Positions 55,760 to 64,000 of a stretch of DNA of 64,000 nt are shown one piece after another. Source of the DNA: Methanobrevibacter millerae. Lineage in GTDB: Archaea > Methanobacteriota > Methanobacteria > Methanobacteriales > Methanobacteriaceae. Location of the stretch: NCBI RefSeq assembly GCF_900103415.1, contig NZ_FMXB01000005.1, positions 85,319 to 149,318 on the forward strand, written 5' to 3'. Position numbers and translations under genes: made by a program. The notes under the pieces are model-generated. The model saw only the letters and a program-made list of their open reading frames with translations, was not told where the DNA came from and did not search any database. Numbering within the stretch: position 1 is the first letter of the stretch; the number at the start of each line of letters is the position of its first letter.

Positions 55760-55948
55760 TTATCCTTTCTGTTTAACATCCAGTTTGTTGCTTTTTAATC
55801 TTAAACGTTTGTAACCGCATTTTCTGCATTTAGTAGCGCCAATGGAGTTATGAGCTTTACATCTCAAACAGATTTTAATATTGATGTTTCTGTTTGCTGC
55901 TATTCTTTTATTTTCAGGAGTTAAATTTCCTTTAATCATATCCTTCAT
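55760..55948 (-). CDS. rpl40e: ribosomal protein L40e
   Basis: 62 residues from ATG 55948 ([20 protein letters not shown]), preceded by GGGAGGAAT; a TTG two codons earlier is less likely. The core [20 protein letters not shown], then [12 protein letters not shown], is the L40e zinc finger with C-x2-C and C-x2-C pairs, a component of the large ribosomal subunit. It has a somewhat longer N-terminus and a C-terminal extension ([10 protein letters not shown]) compared with the compact archaeal form I know. A palindromic promoter at 56032-56059 drives it. Confidence 0.9.
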   Translation of the reverse strand: MKDMIKGNLTPENKRIAANRNINIKICLRCKAHNSIGATKCRKCGYKRLRLKSNKLDVKQKG

Positions 55949-56031
55949 AAGCAATTCCTCCCTTATATGATTTTGATTAATTCTTCACCGAATATCAGAT
56001 TTAGACACAAATACTAATCTATTGAAGAGGA

Positions 56032-56059
56032 TATATAAGTCACTTAAAGGATTAGCTTT
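56032..56059 (-). promoter_or_regulatory. rpl40e promoter with palindromic upstream element
   Basis: Minus strand AAAG-CTAATC-CTTT-AAGTGA-CTTATATA, about 85 bp ahead of the L40e start. Confidence 0.65.
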
Positions 56060-56143
56060 AGGCTGGCATTAAAAACAGATAATATCAATCCAAGTTTCGA
56101 ATTTCATAAATCGATTCAAAAAAAGTTAAGAAAAAAGTAAAAA

Positions 56144-57031
56144 TCAATCACCATTTAAAATGGAGATTATCTTATCATGAAGTATTCTATTGCTTGATGC
56201 AACAACAATCGTTTTTTCATGAATGCCCAAACTAGTATGTATTGCTTCACCGTCTTTATCTGTAATTATTGCACCTGCCTCTTCAATAATCAGTTTTGAT
56301 GCAGCAATATCGATTATTCTGCTCCCTCTCAAATCAAGGAACGAATCGTATTTTCCGCTAGCAACATATGAAAGTTCAAGTACAACAGAGCCCAATACTC
56401 TCATTCTTCGAGCCGTATCGACCAACTTTGAAGCTGATGATGTATTGGTCTTTATGAATCCGCCAAGAGTCATTTCATCCATATTAACAATACTGCTTGG
56501 CTGAACTTCCTTGTTTCGAAGCAGACATCCCTTTCCCTTTTCAGCTTCAAAAAAACTGCCATCAGCCAAGTTGGATATGAAAGCCAGTTCAACATCATCC
56601 AATGTTGACATCCTACCATATGAAACGTCAGCAACGGCAATTGATATCGCATAAGCCGGAATTTCCCTAATAGCATTGGTGGTGCCGTCAACAGGATCAA
56701 TTAGAAAAATGAAACTGGCCTTTTCATCATCACTTAAATCTTCTCGCTGAAGCTCTTCGGACAGGACAATGCCGTTTACTGTTCCCTTTCCAATTTTGAT
56801 TTCACCGATTTCTTCGCTTATAACATAAGAATAAATCGGCACCTTTTTCAAAATGTTGATTATGGTGTCCTCGGCAATGACATCAATGAGCGACGTTGGT
56901 GTTCCATCCGCCCCGATTTTTACTGTAACGCCAGATTCCTCTTTTCCGACATATGGCCGGATTGTCCTGCTGACTTCCTTTATGATTCTGTATGCCAAAT
57001 CAGTTGCAATTCTTTTGTCACGGTCTTTCAT
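56144..57031 (-). CDS. bifunctional fructose-1,6-bisphosphatase / inositol monophosphatase
   Basis: 295 residues from ATG 57031 (MKDRDKRIATDLAYRIIKEV). The longer frame to 57088 would overlap the vWA gene and is rejected. The enzyme removes phosphate from inositol-1-phosphate (inositol for archaeal lipids) and fructose-1,6-bisphosphate (gluconeogenesis). Metal-binding motifs of the IMPase superfamily are present: SEEIGE (site 1), DPVDGTTNA (site 2) and GSRIIDIAASKLIIEEAGA (site 3). The MTH/MJ archaeal type has this length. It follows the vWA gene by 35 bp and is probably cotranscribed, an odd pairing that may be accidental. Confidence 0.9.
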   Translation of the reverse strand: MKDRDKRIATDLAYRIIKEVSRTIRPYVGKEESGVTVKIGADGTPTSLIDVIAEDTIINILKKVPIYSYVISEEIGEIKIGKGTVNGIVLSEELQREDLSDDEKASFIFLIDPVDGTTNAIREIPAYAISIAVADVSYGRMSTLDDVELAFISNLADGSFFEAEKGKGCLLRNKEVQPSSIVNMDEMTLGGFIKTNTSSASKLVDTARRMRVLGSVVLELSYVASGKYDSFLDLRGSRIIDIAASKLIIEEAGAIITDKDGEAIHTSLGIHEKTIVVASSNRILHDKIISILNGD

Positions 57032-57066
57032 TATAATCATCAAATAAAAAAAATAAGGTTTGGAAC

Positions 57067-57738
57067 CTAATCCAAACCTTCTTTCCACTCTGCATCCTCA
57101 TGCTCATCCCTTGAGTAGGCATCCCTATAGTTTTCCACTGAATCGAACAATGCACTTACTCCACGGGCACAAGCCTCATAATTGGCCGCATGGTCATCAT
57201 CGATTCCGAGAGTAAAAGCTTCTCCATATGAATCAATGTTCGCTCCAATAAATAAAAATTCCCAATCACGGCTTTCAATAAGGTCCTTAACCTGATCCTT
57301 TGAAAATTCTTTGGAAGCATTCTCCAATCCGTCAGTTGTGATTACGCACAATACCTTACCTTTAAGCTCCTTGTCAAAGGAAACGATTGTTCTTCCAACA
57401 GCATCCAATAATGCAGTGCATCCGTCTGCAAAGTATTCTTTGCTGGTAAGCTTTTCCACTTCTTCAATCGGCTTTCTTGAGTATAGCATCTTATACTCGG
57501 TATCGAAAAGAACCAATGTCACAAGGATGTTTTCGCCCTTTGCCCTTTCCCTTTCGATATATGAATTGTATCCTCCAATCGTATCTTCCACCAAGTCATA
57601 CATGGATCCGCTTTTGTCCAAGATAAAAATCAAATCCATTACATCTTCTTTTGATTCTTCTTTAATGTTGTTGTTTTCATCAAAACAACTGAATGAATCA
57701 ACATTAGTTACATTCTTTCCATCATTAAAAAGATTCAT
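57067..57738 (-). CDS. vWA domain protein (TerY-like), copy 2
   Basis: 223 residues. The vWA fold spans about 30-210 with a complete MIDAS: DKSGSM (DxSxS), the Thr in CTALLDAVGRT and the Asp in ITTDGLENAS. The short N-terminal tail (MNLFNDGKNVTNVDSFSCFD) is shared with the adjacent copy. vWA proteins bind partner proteins through a metal ion; TerY-type ones occur in chemical-stress and conflict gene sets. SD GGAGGGAAA. It is clearly a tandem duplicate of the gene ending at 57797 (58 bp away). Confidence 0.85.
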   Translation of the reverse strand: MNLFNDGKNVTNVDSFSCFDENNNIKEESKEDVMDLIFILDKSGSMYDLVEDTIGGYNSYIERERAKGENILVTLVLFDTEYKMLYSRKPIEEVEKLTSKEYFADGCTALLDAVGRTIVSFDKELKGKVLCVITTDGLENASKEFSKDQVKDLIESRDWEFLFIGANIDSYGEAFTLGIDDDHAANYEACARGVSALFDSVENYRDAYSRDEHEDAEWKEGLD

Positions 57739-57796
57739 TAATTTCCCTCCTAATTATTTGATTAATTGAAAAATTCATTTTAAAAAGGTTTGAAAC

Positions 57797-58468
57797 CTAA
57801 TCCAAACCATCCTCTTTCCAGTCAACATTTCTATGTTCATTCCTTGAATATGCACACCTGAATCTGCGTACTGAACCGAAGAGTCCGCTTACACCGCGAG
57901 AACTCTTTTCATAGTTGGCTGTATGGTCTCCATCGATTCCAAGAGTATACGCCTCATAATATGAATCGATATCAGCTCCAATGAAGAGAAATTCCCAGCC
58001 ATGGCTTTCAATGAGTTTTTTGACCTTGTCTTTTGTGAAGTGTCTGGAAGAGTTTTCCAATCCGTCGGTTGTGATTACAAAAAGCACCTTGCCGCTGACC
58101 TCATTGTCAAGAGAGGTAATTGTTCTTCCAATAGCATCCAAAAGTGCAGTGCATCCGCCAGCATGATACTGCTCACGGGTAAGCCTTCCCACTTCTTCAA
58201 TCGGTTTTCTTGTATAGAGCATCCTGTATTCCGTATCAAAAAGAACCAATGTCACAAGGATGTTTTCGCCTTTTTCCTTTTCTTTTTCGATATAGGAATT
58301 AAATCCTCCAATCGTATCTTCCACCAAGTCATGCATGGATCCGCTTTTGTCCAAAATGAAGACAAGATCCATTACGTTTTCATCCTCTTTTTTTGGATTG
58401 TTGTTTTCATCCAAGCATTCGAAAGAATCAATATTGGTTACGTTATCGTATTCTTTGAAAAGTCCCAT
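57797..58468 (-). CDS. vWA domain protein (TerY-like), copy 1
   Basis: 223 residues, roughly three quarters identical to the next gene. It has the MIDAS motif DKSGSM, CTALLDAIGRT and TTDGLENSS, and the region FLFIGADIDSYYEAYTLGID. Cytoplasmic. SD GGAGGTAAAG sets the start at 58468. A palindromic promoter at 58534-58561 drives the pair. No MoxR ATPase or other usual vWA partner is adjacent, so its binding partner may be one of the repeat proteins nearby (inference). Confidence 0.85.
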   Translation of the reverse strand: MGLFKEYDNVTNIDSFECLDENNNPKKEDENVMDLVFILDKSGSMHDLVEDTIGGFNSYIEKEKEKGENILVTLVLFDTEYRMLYTRKPIEEVGRLTREQYHAGGCTALLDAIGRTITSLDNEVSGKVLFVITTDGLENSSRHFTKDKVKKLIESHGWEFLFIGADIDSYYEAYTLGIDGDHTANYEKSSRGVSGLFGSVRRFRCAYSRNEHRNVDWKEDGLD

Positions 58469-58533
58469 TCTTTACCTCCTCATCAATTAATGTTGAAGAA
58501 CTTAATCTTCAATTAATAATTTAATTCAATGCT

Positions 58534-58561
58534 TATTTAAATCACTGAAAGTGAAAGCTTT
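58534..58561 (-). promoter_or_regulatory. promoter of the vWA gene pair
   Basis: Minus strand AAAG-CTTTCA-CTTT-CAGTGA-TTTAAATA, about 65 bp ahead of ATG 58468. Confidence 0.6.
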
Positions 58562-58589
58562 AATCAATAATTGAATCCTAATCCTGCAT

Positions 58590-58617
58590 AAAGAAAATGC
58601 TTTATGTGACTTATAAG
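58590..58617 (+). promoter_or_regulatory. divergent plus-strand promoter with palindromic element
   Basis: Plus strand AAAG-AAAATG-CTTT-ATGTGA-CTTATAAG. It would start a transcript near 58640, 325 bp before the HEAT/phosphatase-like gene. Confidence 0.6.
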
Positions 58618-58639
58618 CAATTTGAAACAATCCTTAAAT

Positions 58640-58800
58640 ATAAATGGCAGGAAAATATGTATAAATTCGAATGATGATGCCCTTATACTTATAATATTTG
58701 ACTGCATATGCTGCCGAAGCGATGAGAAAAAAATTTTGATTGATGGCATCATAAGCTCTGCATGGGATATTTCTTTGCGATATTTCTAATATTTTGTCTT
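58640..58800 (+). ncRNA. possible structured leader or small RNA
   Basis: Downstream of the plus-strand promoter, ATGATGCC (about 58671) and GGCATCAT (about 58743) are complementary across 70 nt that contain TGCTGCCGAAGC. No reading frame with an SD occurs. It could be a long leader of the gene at 58966 or a separate RNA. The remaining 58800-58965 shows nothing. Confidence 0.3.
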
Positions 58801-58965
58801 ATCGTTTCAATAATCTCCCTTTTTGTGAGAATCCATCAAAAGATAATGCTTCTAATCCCCCAGCCATACTCAAGAATTGAAATAACCTCTAATGAAATAT
58901 TTTAATAAGATTAATACCAAAAAATTAATTAAAAAGCTAATTCCTAAAAAATTTGTGGAGATATC

Positions 58966-61251
58966 ATGTATTCACTTAAGGACAAACTTCAGGAAATCCA
59001 AGTTCTGGATGAAAATTTGGAAATTCATGTGAAACTTGCCATTATTTACCAGATTGAAAACCAGGATCTTCTAATTAATCTGGCATATGATGAAAGGACC
59101 CCGATTAAATCATTCGTCTTGATGAAGATTGAAGATGAGGAAATCCTCAAGGACATATATCTTAATGAAGAATCGGATTATGTAAAGCAGGCCGCATTAA
59201 CTAATATCCATGACAATGAATTTTTATATGAGCAGTTCAAGAATACGGATAATCATAAGGATAAAACCAGTCTGATTATGCAAATTGACGATGAGGATAT
59301 TCTAGTAGATACCGTATTAAACGATTGGACTGAAGGTTACAGGCATATTCAAATCAGAAGCAGGCCTGTTCGAAGATACCCCAACGCATATTTCATCAAA
59401 ATGAGTGCCATCAGAAATATCAAACTGGAATCAAGCTTCATCAAAATAGCTAAAGAGATTGATACAAAGCACCGTTTTGGATTGGATGGTGGAGATATTT
59501 CCGAAATATCTGCCTATGCAGTAAACCACATCGGAGATAATCAGGAAGTGCTGAAAGACATTGCACTTAATGCCAAATTTTACACATCAAGGCTGGAAGC
59601 CACAAAAAGAATAACTGATGAAAACGTGCTGTTTGACATTGCCATGAATGACATGTCTGTTTCGGTCACTCAAATGGCTATGCTCTGCATTGATGATGAA
59701 GAGCTGTTGCGCGAAACCATTTTCCAGTGTCCACATACTTCCCATGCCATTAAACGTATAGAAAATCAATCCATTCTGCTCGATATCATTAAAGGCGACT
59801 GCCCGGATTTCTATCGCAGTGATGCCTGTCGAAAGATATCAGACGAAAAAGATTTGAAGGACATCTTTTTAAATGATTCAAACATTGACGTTCGCCGCCA
59901 AGCAATCAGCAATTACCATTTAAGGGACAAAGCATTTCTGGCTGATGTAGCATTCAATGACCCCGACCCATATATCCAGCAAAGTGCCGTTTCAAACTAC
60001 AATCTCTCTGATGAAACAATCCTAAAGGAAATAGCTTTAAACGACAGTGAAGGCATTGTCTGCAGGGCTGCAGTGGAAAAAATTGAAAATATCAATATCC
60101 TGGAGGATATCATCTATAGAATTGATGATGCTTATGCATGTTGGAAAATTCTCGGCAAAGAGAATTTTACAAATCAAAGGATTTTAGAAGAATTTGGTTT
60201 ATCCAGTCAAGAAAAGGATGTTCGTGAGGTTTGTGCAAGAAAAATAACAAACAAGGAAATTCTGGAAGAAATAGCATTGAACGACGAATCTGAGTACGTT
60301 CGAAGCGAAGCTATCGAAAATCCCAATTTCACTGACCAGGATCTTTTGAAGAGTCTTGCATTGAATGATGAAAGTGAATCCGTAAGAAGGCAGTCCCTTA
60401 GAAAAATTACGGACAATGACTTTTTATGCGAAATTTTCTACAATGGCGATAAAAGCGTTAGAAGCAGTGCATGCAGAGGCATAATCGATGAGAATGTATT
60501 AAAGTATATTGTGGAAAATGAGCGCGACGAATATATACAGAGGATTGCCTGTTGGCGAATCGAAGACGTGGAATTTTTAAAGTGGGCTGTTGGATACTAT
60601 GGAGACTATTTGGCAATGGATATCTGTTCACGAATCGATGATGAAGAGTTTTTAGCCGAAACCCTAATGAAAAGCAATGACGGGAATCTGAGATATCGGG
60701 CATGCACAAACCCTAATCTCAACGATGAAAATGCCTTTTCATATGCTCTTCAAAATGATTCCAATGAAGCTATCAGAAAGATTTCATCAAGAAACTTAAA
60801 AAGACTTTCCGGAGTTAAACTGAAAATAATGTTTGTAGACAACACAAATATGCTTTTGAGTGCAATGGCTGAAGGAATATTTGAAAAAATGTGCGGAAAT
60901 GAAGCTAAAGTTTATTCCTCAGGAATAGTGGCTAAAAATGGAGACAAACCTTCGAAAGTGGCTGTTGATGTCTGCAAATCCCACAGCATCGACATTTCCA
61001 ATCATGAGGCAACCTATTTCAAGGACACAAACATTGAGGATATGGATTGCGTTTTTACATTTAATGAAACTCAAAGAGAAAAAATTCGGATTTACTATCC
61101 TGAATTAGAAATTCATAAAATATCCAACTTTTGCAGACATCCGAACATTAGCTGTCCTCAGGGAGACGATTTTAAAGCGTATGATGACTGTTTTGATGAG
61201 CTATGCAATATCCTAAAAAAGGCCATGGAGCCTTTGCGATTAGGGTCTTGA
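58966..61251 (+). CDS. HEAT-repeat protein with a C-terminal LMW-phosphatase-like domain lacking catalytic residues
   Basis: 761 residues. Residues 1 to about 615 are some twenty HEAT/LRV-like units (DEEILKDIYLNEESDYVKQA, DESESVRRQSLRKITDNDFL). From about 620 is a low-molecular-weight tyrosine phosphatase / ArsC fold: KIMFVDNTNMLLSAMAEGIF, AKVYSSGIVAKNGDKPSKVA, DMDCVFTFNETQREKI. Aligned to the P-loop consensus FVCTGNTCRSPMAE, the nucleophile Cys is Asp and the Arg is Leu, and the late DP acid is missing, so it should not be an active phosphatase. It may bind phosphotyrosine, arginine phosphate or a protein instead (inference). SD GGAGATATC. Cytoplasmic. Confidence 0.85.
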   Translation: MYSLKDKLQEIQVLDENLEIHVKLAIIYQIENQDLLINLAYDERTPIKSFVLMKIEDEEILKDIYLNEESDYVKQAALTNIHDNEFLYEQFKNTDNHKDKTSLIMQIDDEDILVDTVLNDWTEGYRHIQIRSRPVRRYPNAYFIKMSAIRNIKLESSFIKIAKEIDTKHRFGLDGGDISEISAYAVNHIGDNQEVLKDIALNAKFYTSRLEATKRITDENVLFDIAMNDMSVSVTQMAMLCIDDEELLRETIFQCPHTSHAIKRIENQSILLDIIKGDCPDFYRSDACRKISDEKDLKDIFLNDSNIDVRRQAISNYHLRDKAFLADVAFNDPDPYIQQSAVSNYNLSDETILKEIALNDSEGIVCRAAVEKIENINILEDIIYRIDDAYACWKILGKENFTNQRILEEFGLSSQEKDVREVCARKITNKEILEEIALNDESEYVRSEAIENPNFTDQDLLKSLALNDESESVRRQSLRKITDNDFLCEIFYNGDKSVRSSACRGIIDENVLKYIVENERDEYIQRIACWRIEDVEFLKWAVGYYGDYLAMDICSRIDDEEFLAETLMKSNDGNLRYRACTNPNLNDENAFSYALQNDSNEAIRKISSRNLKRLSGVKLKIMFVDNTNMLLSAMAEGIFEKMCGNEAKVYSSGIVAKNGDKPSKVAVDVCKSHSIDISNHEATYFKDTNIEDMDCVFTFNETQREKIRIYYPELEIHKISNFCRHPNISCPQGDDFKAYDDCFDELCNILKKAMEPLRLGS

Positions 61252-61524
61252 ATGTCATGATTAGATGTAAAATCAACAGATAAAATTACAGCATGAATAT
61301 ATGCTTAACCCATTTTAAAAGTAATATTGCTCTTATCATGTAAAAATAAGCTCATCGAGTAATATTCAAAAGGAGGTAATTTTTTCAATGTTAAAATGAC
61401 CCTTTTTGTACTAAAGATTTAAATTAAAAAACAATAATTTATAATGAATTATCACGATTTTTGACAAGCTTTATATAAAGTGATATATATAATTATTATA
61501 TGTTATAGATTTAAGGTGTTACAT

Positions 61525-62076
61525 ATGAATGAATATAACAAAGATATTGGAAATAGAATAAAAGAATTAAGAGAGCTTTCTGATATTTCAGTACAGGATA
61601 TAGCTGAAGAATTAAACGTAGATGTGGAAACATATAACAAATATGAAACCGGCGAAGTCGACATTCCAGCCAGTTTCATTTATGAACTCGCAAATAAATT
61701 CCAAGTAGATTTAAGTTTACTTTTAACTGGTGAAGAAAGTAGAATGAGCATTTTTGACATTACACGTGCAAACAAAGGTGTTTCAGTTGAAAGAAGAAAA
61801 GAATACAATCACGAAAACTTATGTGCTAAATTTATTCACAAAAAAGCAGAAACTTTCCTGGTAACGGTAGATCCAGAAAAAAATCCAATACCATCTTTGA
61901 ACTCACATCCTGGTCAGGAATTCAACTATGTTCTTGAAGGAACCCTTAAAATTTACATTCATAATAACGAAATTATCTTAAATGAAGGAGACTCAATATT
62001 TTTCGATTCAACTCATAGACACGCAATGGTAGCACTTAATGATAAACCAGCTAAATTCTTAGCAGTATTAATGTAG
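61525..62076 (+). CDS. XRE-family regulator with C-terminal cupin domain
   Basis: 183 residues from ATG 61525 ([20 protein letters not shown]) with GGTGTTAC upstream; the frame begins earlier but runs over the promoter. An XRE helix-turn-helix (about 8-62: [20 protein letters not shown]) is joined to a cupin (about 110-180: [37 protein letters not shown]). Such regulators sense a small ligand and control the adjacent operon. It is followed 11 bp later by the acyl-CoA synthetase and then the ferredoxin oxidoreductase genes, so it likely regulates branched-chain 2-oxoacid/acyl-CoA metabolism. A TATA-rich region lies at 61470-61500. Confidence 0.9.
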   Translation: MNEYNKDIGNRIKELRELSDISVQDIAEELNVDVETYNKYETGEVDIPASFIYELANKFQVDLSLLLTGEESRMSIFDITRANKGVSVERRKEYNHENLCAKFIHKKAETFLVTVDPEKNPIPSLNSHPGQEFNYVLEGTLKIYIHNNEIILNEGDSIFFDSTHRHAMVALNDKPAKFLAVLM

Positions 62077-62087
62077 AGGGTAATTAT

Positions 62088-63755
62088 ATGACATCTGTAA
62101 TAGGAGATTTTGTTGAAAGAGTAGATTTCAACTCGTATGAAGACTTTTTTAAGAACTTCAAATTAAAGTATGATGAAGACTTTAACTTCGGATTTGACGT
62201 TGTTGACAAATACGCTGAAATCGATCCGGAAAAAATCGCTTTAATCTGGACAAATGACGATGATGAAAATCACACTTTCACATTCAAAGAAATGAAAGAA
62301 TATTCAAACAAAGCAGTCAATTTATTTAAAAGATTGGGCATCAAAAAAGGCGATAAGGTAATGCTGACATTGAAAAGCAGATACGAATGGTGGTTCTGCA
62401 TGGTTGCATTGCACAAGCTCGGAGCGATAGCCATTCCCGGAACACACATGCTGAAGCTTCACGATATCGATTTCAGATTAAAACAGGCTGAAGTAAAAGC
62501 AGTCATTACCGTTGAAGAGGACACCCTGCTTGAAGATTATGAAGTCGCCGAAAAGGAAATCGACTGGGACATTCAAAAGCTAGTAATTGAAACCGACAGG
62601 GACGGCTGGATTAACTTCAACAAGGCAATCGAAGAGGAAAGTCCGGTTTATGAAAGACCATCAAGTGAAGAAAACCCAATGGCTGAAGAAGTATTCCTGA
62701 TTTACTTTACTTCAGGTACAAGCGGCCTTCCGAAAATGGTTGCCCACAGGCACACTTATGCACTAGGACACATCCCAACTGCCAAATACTGGCAAAACGT
62801 CGTTGAAGACGGCGTTCACCACACGGCATCAGATACGGGATGGGGAAAAGCCGTATGGGGAAACATCTACGGCCAGTGGATTGCCGGAACAGCAATATTC
62901 ATTTACGATTACGTAAGGTTCAACGGAATAAAACTCCTTGAAAAAATCATTGAAAATAAGGTTGATACATTCTGTGCACCTCCAACGGTTTACAGATTCC
63001 TGATTAAGGAAAAAATCGAAGGATATGACTTTTCAAACTTAAAATATGTCGCAACTGCAGGCGAACCTCTTCCTCCTGAAGTATCCGAAAGATTCTATGA
63101 CATTTCAGGATTGAGAATCAAGGAAGGATTCGGACAGACTGAAACCACATTATCCATCGGAACCTTCATCTGGCTGGATGCCAAAATCGGTTCAATTGGA
63201 AAACCTTCCCCACTTTACAATTTAAAATTATTGGATGAAAATGACAATCCCGTGGAAATTGGTGAAGAGGGAGAACTTTGTTTTGATGTATCAGAAGGTG
63301 TTCCTCCAGGATTATTCAAAGAATACTTCAAAGATCCAGTTAAACAAGCACAACAGGTTCATGACGGATACTACCACTGCGGAGACACCGCATGGATGGA
63401 CGAGGACGGATACGTTCACTTTGTCGGAAGAAATGACGACATCATCAAATCCTCAGGTTACCGTATCGGACCTTACGAAGTGGAAAGCGCAGTGCTTTCA
63501 CACGATGCTGTTGCACACTGTGCGATTACAGCATTTCCAGATGAAGTCAGAGGTCAAATCGTAAAAGCCAGTATTGTTTTACAGCCTGACTACGAACCTT
63601 CAGATGAACTTACAAAAGACATTCAAGATCATGTTAAACGTGTTACAGCACCTTATAAATACCCTAGGAAGGTCGAATATGTTGACGAACTTCCAGAAAC
63701 TATCAGTGGTAAAATAAGAAGAGTGCAAATTAGAGAAAACGACAAAAATCAATAG
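62088..63755 (+). CDS. acyl-CoA synthetase (AMP-forming)
   Basis: 555 residues. It activates a short or medium-chain carboxylic acid to acyl-CoA through an acyl-adenylate. Motifs: A3 YFTSGTSGLPKMVAHRH, A5 EGFGQTETTLS, A8 YHCGDTAWMDEDGYVHFVGR, then DDIIKSSGYRIGPYEVE, and the A10 Lys in PETISGKIRRVQIRE. Length and sequence fit the medium-chain/acetyl-CoA-synthetase-like group found beside VOR genes in Methanobacteriales. Its likely role is to activate branched-chain acids for reductive carboxylation to 2-oxoacids (isoleucine, leucine, valine synthesis), inferred from the operon. SD GAGGGTAAT. Confidence 0.9.
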   Translation: MTSVIGDFVERVDFNSYEDFFKNFKLKYDEDFNFGFDVVDKYAEIDPEKIALIWTNDDDENHTFTFKEMKEYSNKAVNLFKRLGIKKGDKVMLTLKSRYEWWFCMVALHKLGAIAIPGTHMLKLHDIDFRLKQAEVKAVITVEEDTLLEDYEVAEKEIDWDIQKLVIETDRDGWINFNKAIEEESPVYERPSSEENPMAEEVFLIYFTSGTSGLPKMVAHRHTYALGHIPTAKYWQNVVEDGVHHTASDTGWGKAVWGNIYGQWIAGTAIFIYDYVRFNGIKLLEKIIENKVDTFCAPPTVYRFLIKEKIEGYDFSNLKYVATAGEPLPPEVSERFYDISGLRIKEGFGQTETTLSIGTFIWLDAKIGSIGKPSPLYNLKLLDENDNPVEIGEEGELCFDVSEGVPPGLFKEYFKDPVKQAQQVHDGYYHCGDTAWMDEDGYVHFVGRNDDIIKSSGYRIGPYEVESAVLSHDAVAHCAITAFPDEVRGQIVKASIVLQPDYEPSDELTKDIQDHVKRVTAPYKYPRKVEYVDELPETISGKIRRVQIRENDKNQ

Positions 63756-63764
63756 GAGATTATT

Positions 63765-64000
63765 ATGGTGGATGAAGAAATATCTTTTCCAGTTATCAAT
63801 TCTGAATTATGCAAAGGATGCAAAAGATGCATAACGGGATGCCCGCAGAATGCTATTTTGCTTTCAGATGACATGAATAACGCAGGATATCAATACGCTT
63901 ATTACAGCGGAAATGGCTGTACCGGATGCAAGGACTGTTACTTTACATGTCCGGAGCCATTGGCACTTGAAGTACATCAATACAAAAAGATAGTTGATGA
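63765..64000 (+). CDS. vorC: 2-oxoisovalerate-type ferredoxin oxidoreductase, ferredoxin subunit (partial)
   Basis: 78 residues are visible, cut by the window end. It begins MVDEEISFPVINSELCKGCK and carries two 4Fe-4S cluster motifs: CKGCKRCITGCPQNA (C-x2-C-x2-C-x3-CP) and CTGCKDCYFTCPEP. This is the small electron-transfer subunit of 2-oxoacid:ferredoxin oxidoreductases. Its position after the XRE-cupin and acyl-CoA synthetase genes matches the VOR operon arrangement of Methanothermobacter, so I favour VorC over the KorD subunit. SD TAGGAGAT. The large subunits should follow outside the window. Confidence 0.8.
   Translation, partial: MVDEEISFPVINSELCKGCKRCITGCPQNAILLSDDMNNAGYQYAYYSGNGCTGCKDCYFTCPEPLALEVHQYKKIVD

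Noticed and set aside
57031-57088. Longer N-terminus for the FBPase/IMPase (start at 57088)
   Set aside because: It would overlap the vWA gene by 22 bases and adds an aromatic stretch not seen in the family; the ATG at 57031 fits family length.
61370-61400. Perfect SD (AAAGGAGGTAA) followed by ATG near 61388
   Set aside because: The frame is only ATG-TTA-AAA-TGA; at most a decayed gene start, so nothing is annotated.

Overview
The window comes from a methanogenic archaeon of the order Methanobacteriales, most likely a gut or rumen Methanobrevibacter-like organism. Archaeal EF-2, archaeal EF-1A, ribosomal protein L40e, an archaeal FBPase/IMPase, and an XRE-cupin / acyl-CoA synthetase / ferredoxin oxidoreductase operon are all present. 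The DNA is AT-rich, promoters are TATA-type, Shine-Dalgarno sites are of GGTGAT/GGAGG type, and there are secreted adhesin-like proteins of the kind common in this order. Genus-level placement is inference.

Layout. 1-4200: a ClpX C-terminus, an Api92/DUF1281-like gene, a candidate GC-rich structured RNA (about 1711-1872), and alpha-solenoid (TPR, HEAT) genes. 4248-6517: about twenty minus-strand tRNA genes or tRNA-like genes, several degenerate, plus a broken 5' half. 6596-14229: a Cys-rich microprotein candidate, a 1055-residue secreted adhesin, a secreted beta-helix protein, a beta-helix/TIR fusion and small secreted or membrane proteins. 14230-16300 and 18590-20640: decayed regions holding beta-helix, transglutaminase and winged-helix fragments and two copies of a 170-bp repeat. 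16304-25526: two leaderless beta-helix proteins and a 678-residue protein of unknown function. 25635-29352: fusA and tuf. 30292-45535: a SLATT-like membrane protein, a DnaK paralogue, four TPR proteins (one with HELAHH, one with zinc ribbons), DUF285 repeat proteins, a beta-helix protein, a P-loop kinase, a HEAT protein and a frameshifted zinc-ribbon gene. 45738-55553: a DUF4062-STAND-WD40 ATPase in an operon with a 1145-residue beta-helix protein, then another DUF285 protein. 55760-64000: L40e, FBPase/IMPase, two vWA proteins, a HEAT protein with a catalytically dead phosphatase-like domain, then the XRE / acyl-CoA synthetase / VOR genes.

How they may work together. The accessory genes use a small set of repeat scaffolds (beta-helix, DUF285, HEAT, TPR). 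Most lack signal peptides, so they should act in the cytoplasm, although the same beta-helix fold is also exported here. Some carry or sit beside modules typical of prokaryotic conflict systems: TIR, STAND NTPase, SLATT membrane effector, vWA, DnaK and metallopeptidase. My inference is an intracellular recognition or defence network built from repeat proteins.

An element of fixed geometry, AAAG-N6-CTTT-N6-TTTATATA, occurs at least 17 times. It precedes fusA, tuf, L40e, the tRNA clusters, the candidate RNA and many repeat-protein operons, so housekeeping and accessory genes may share one control.
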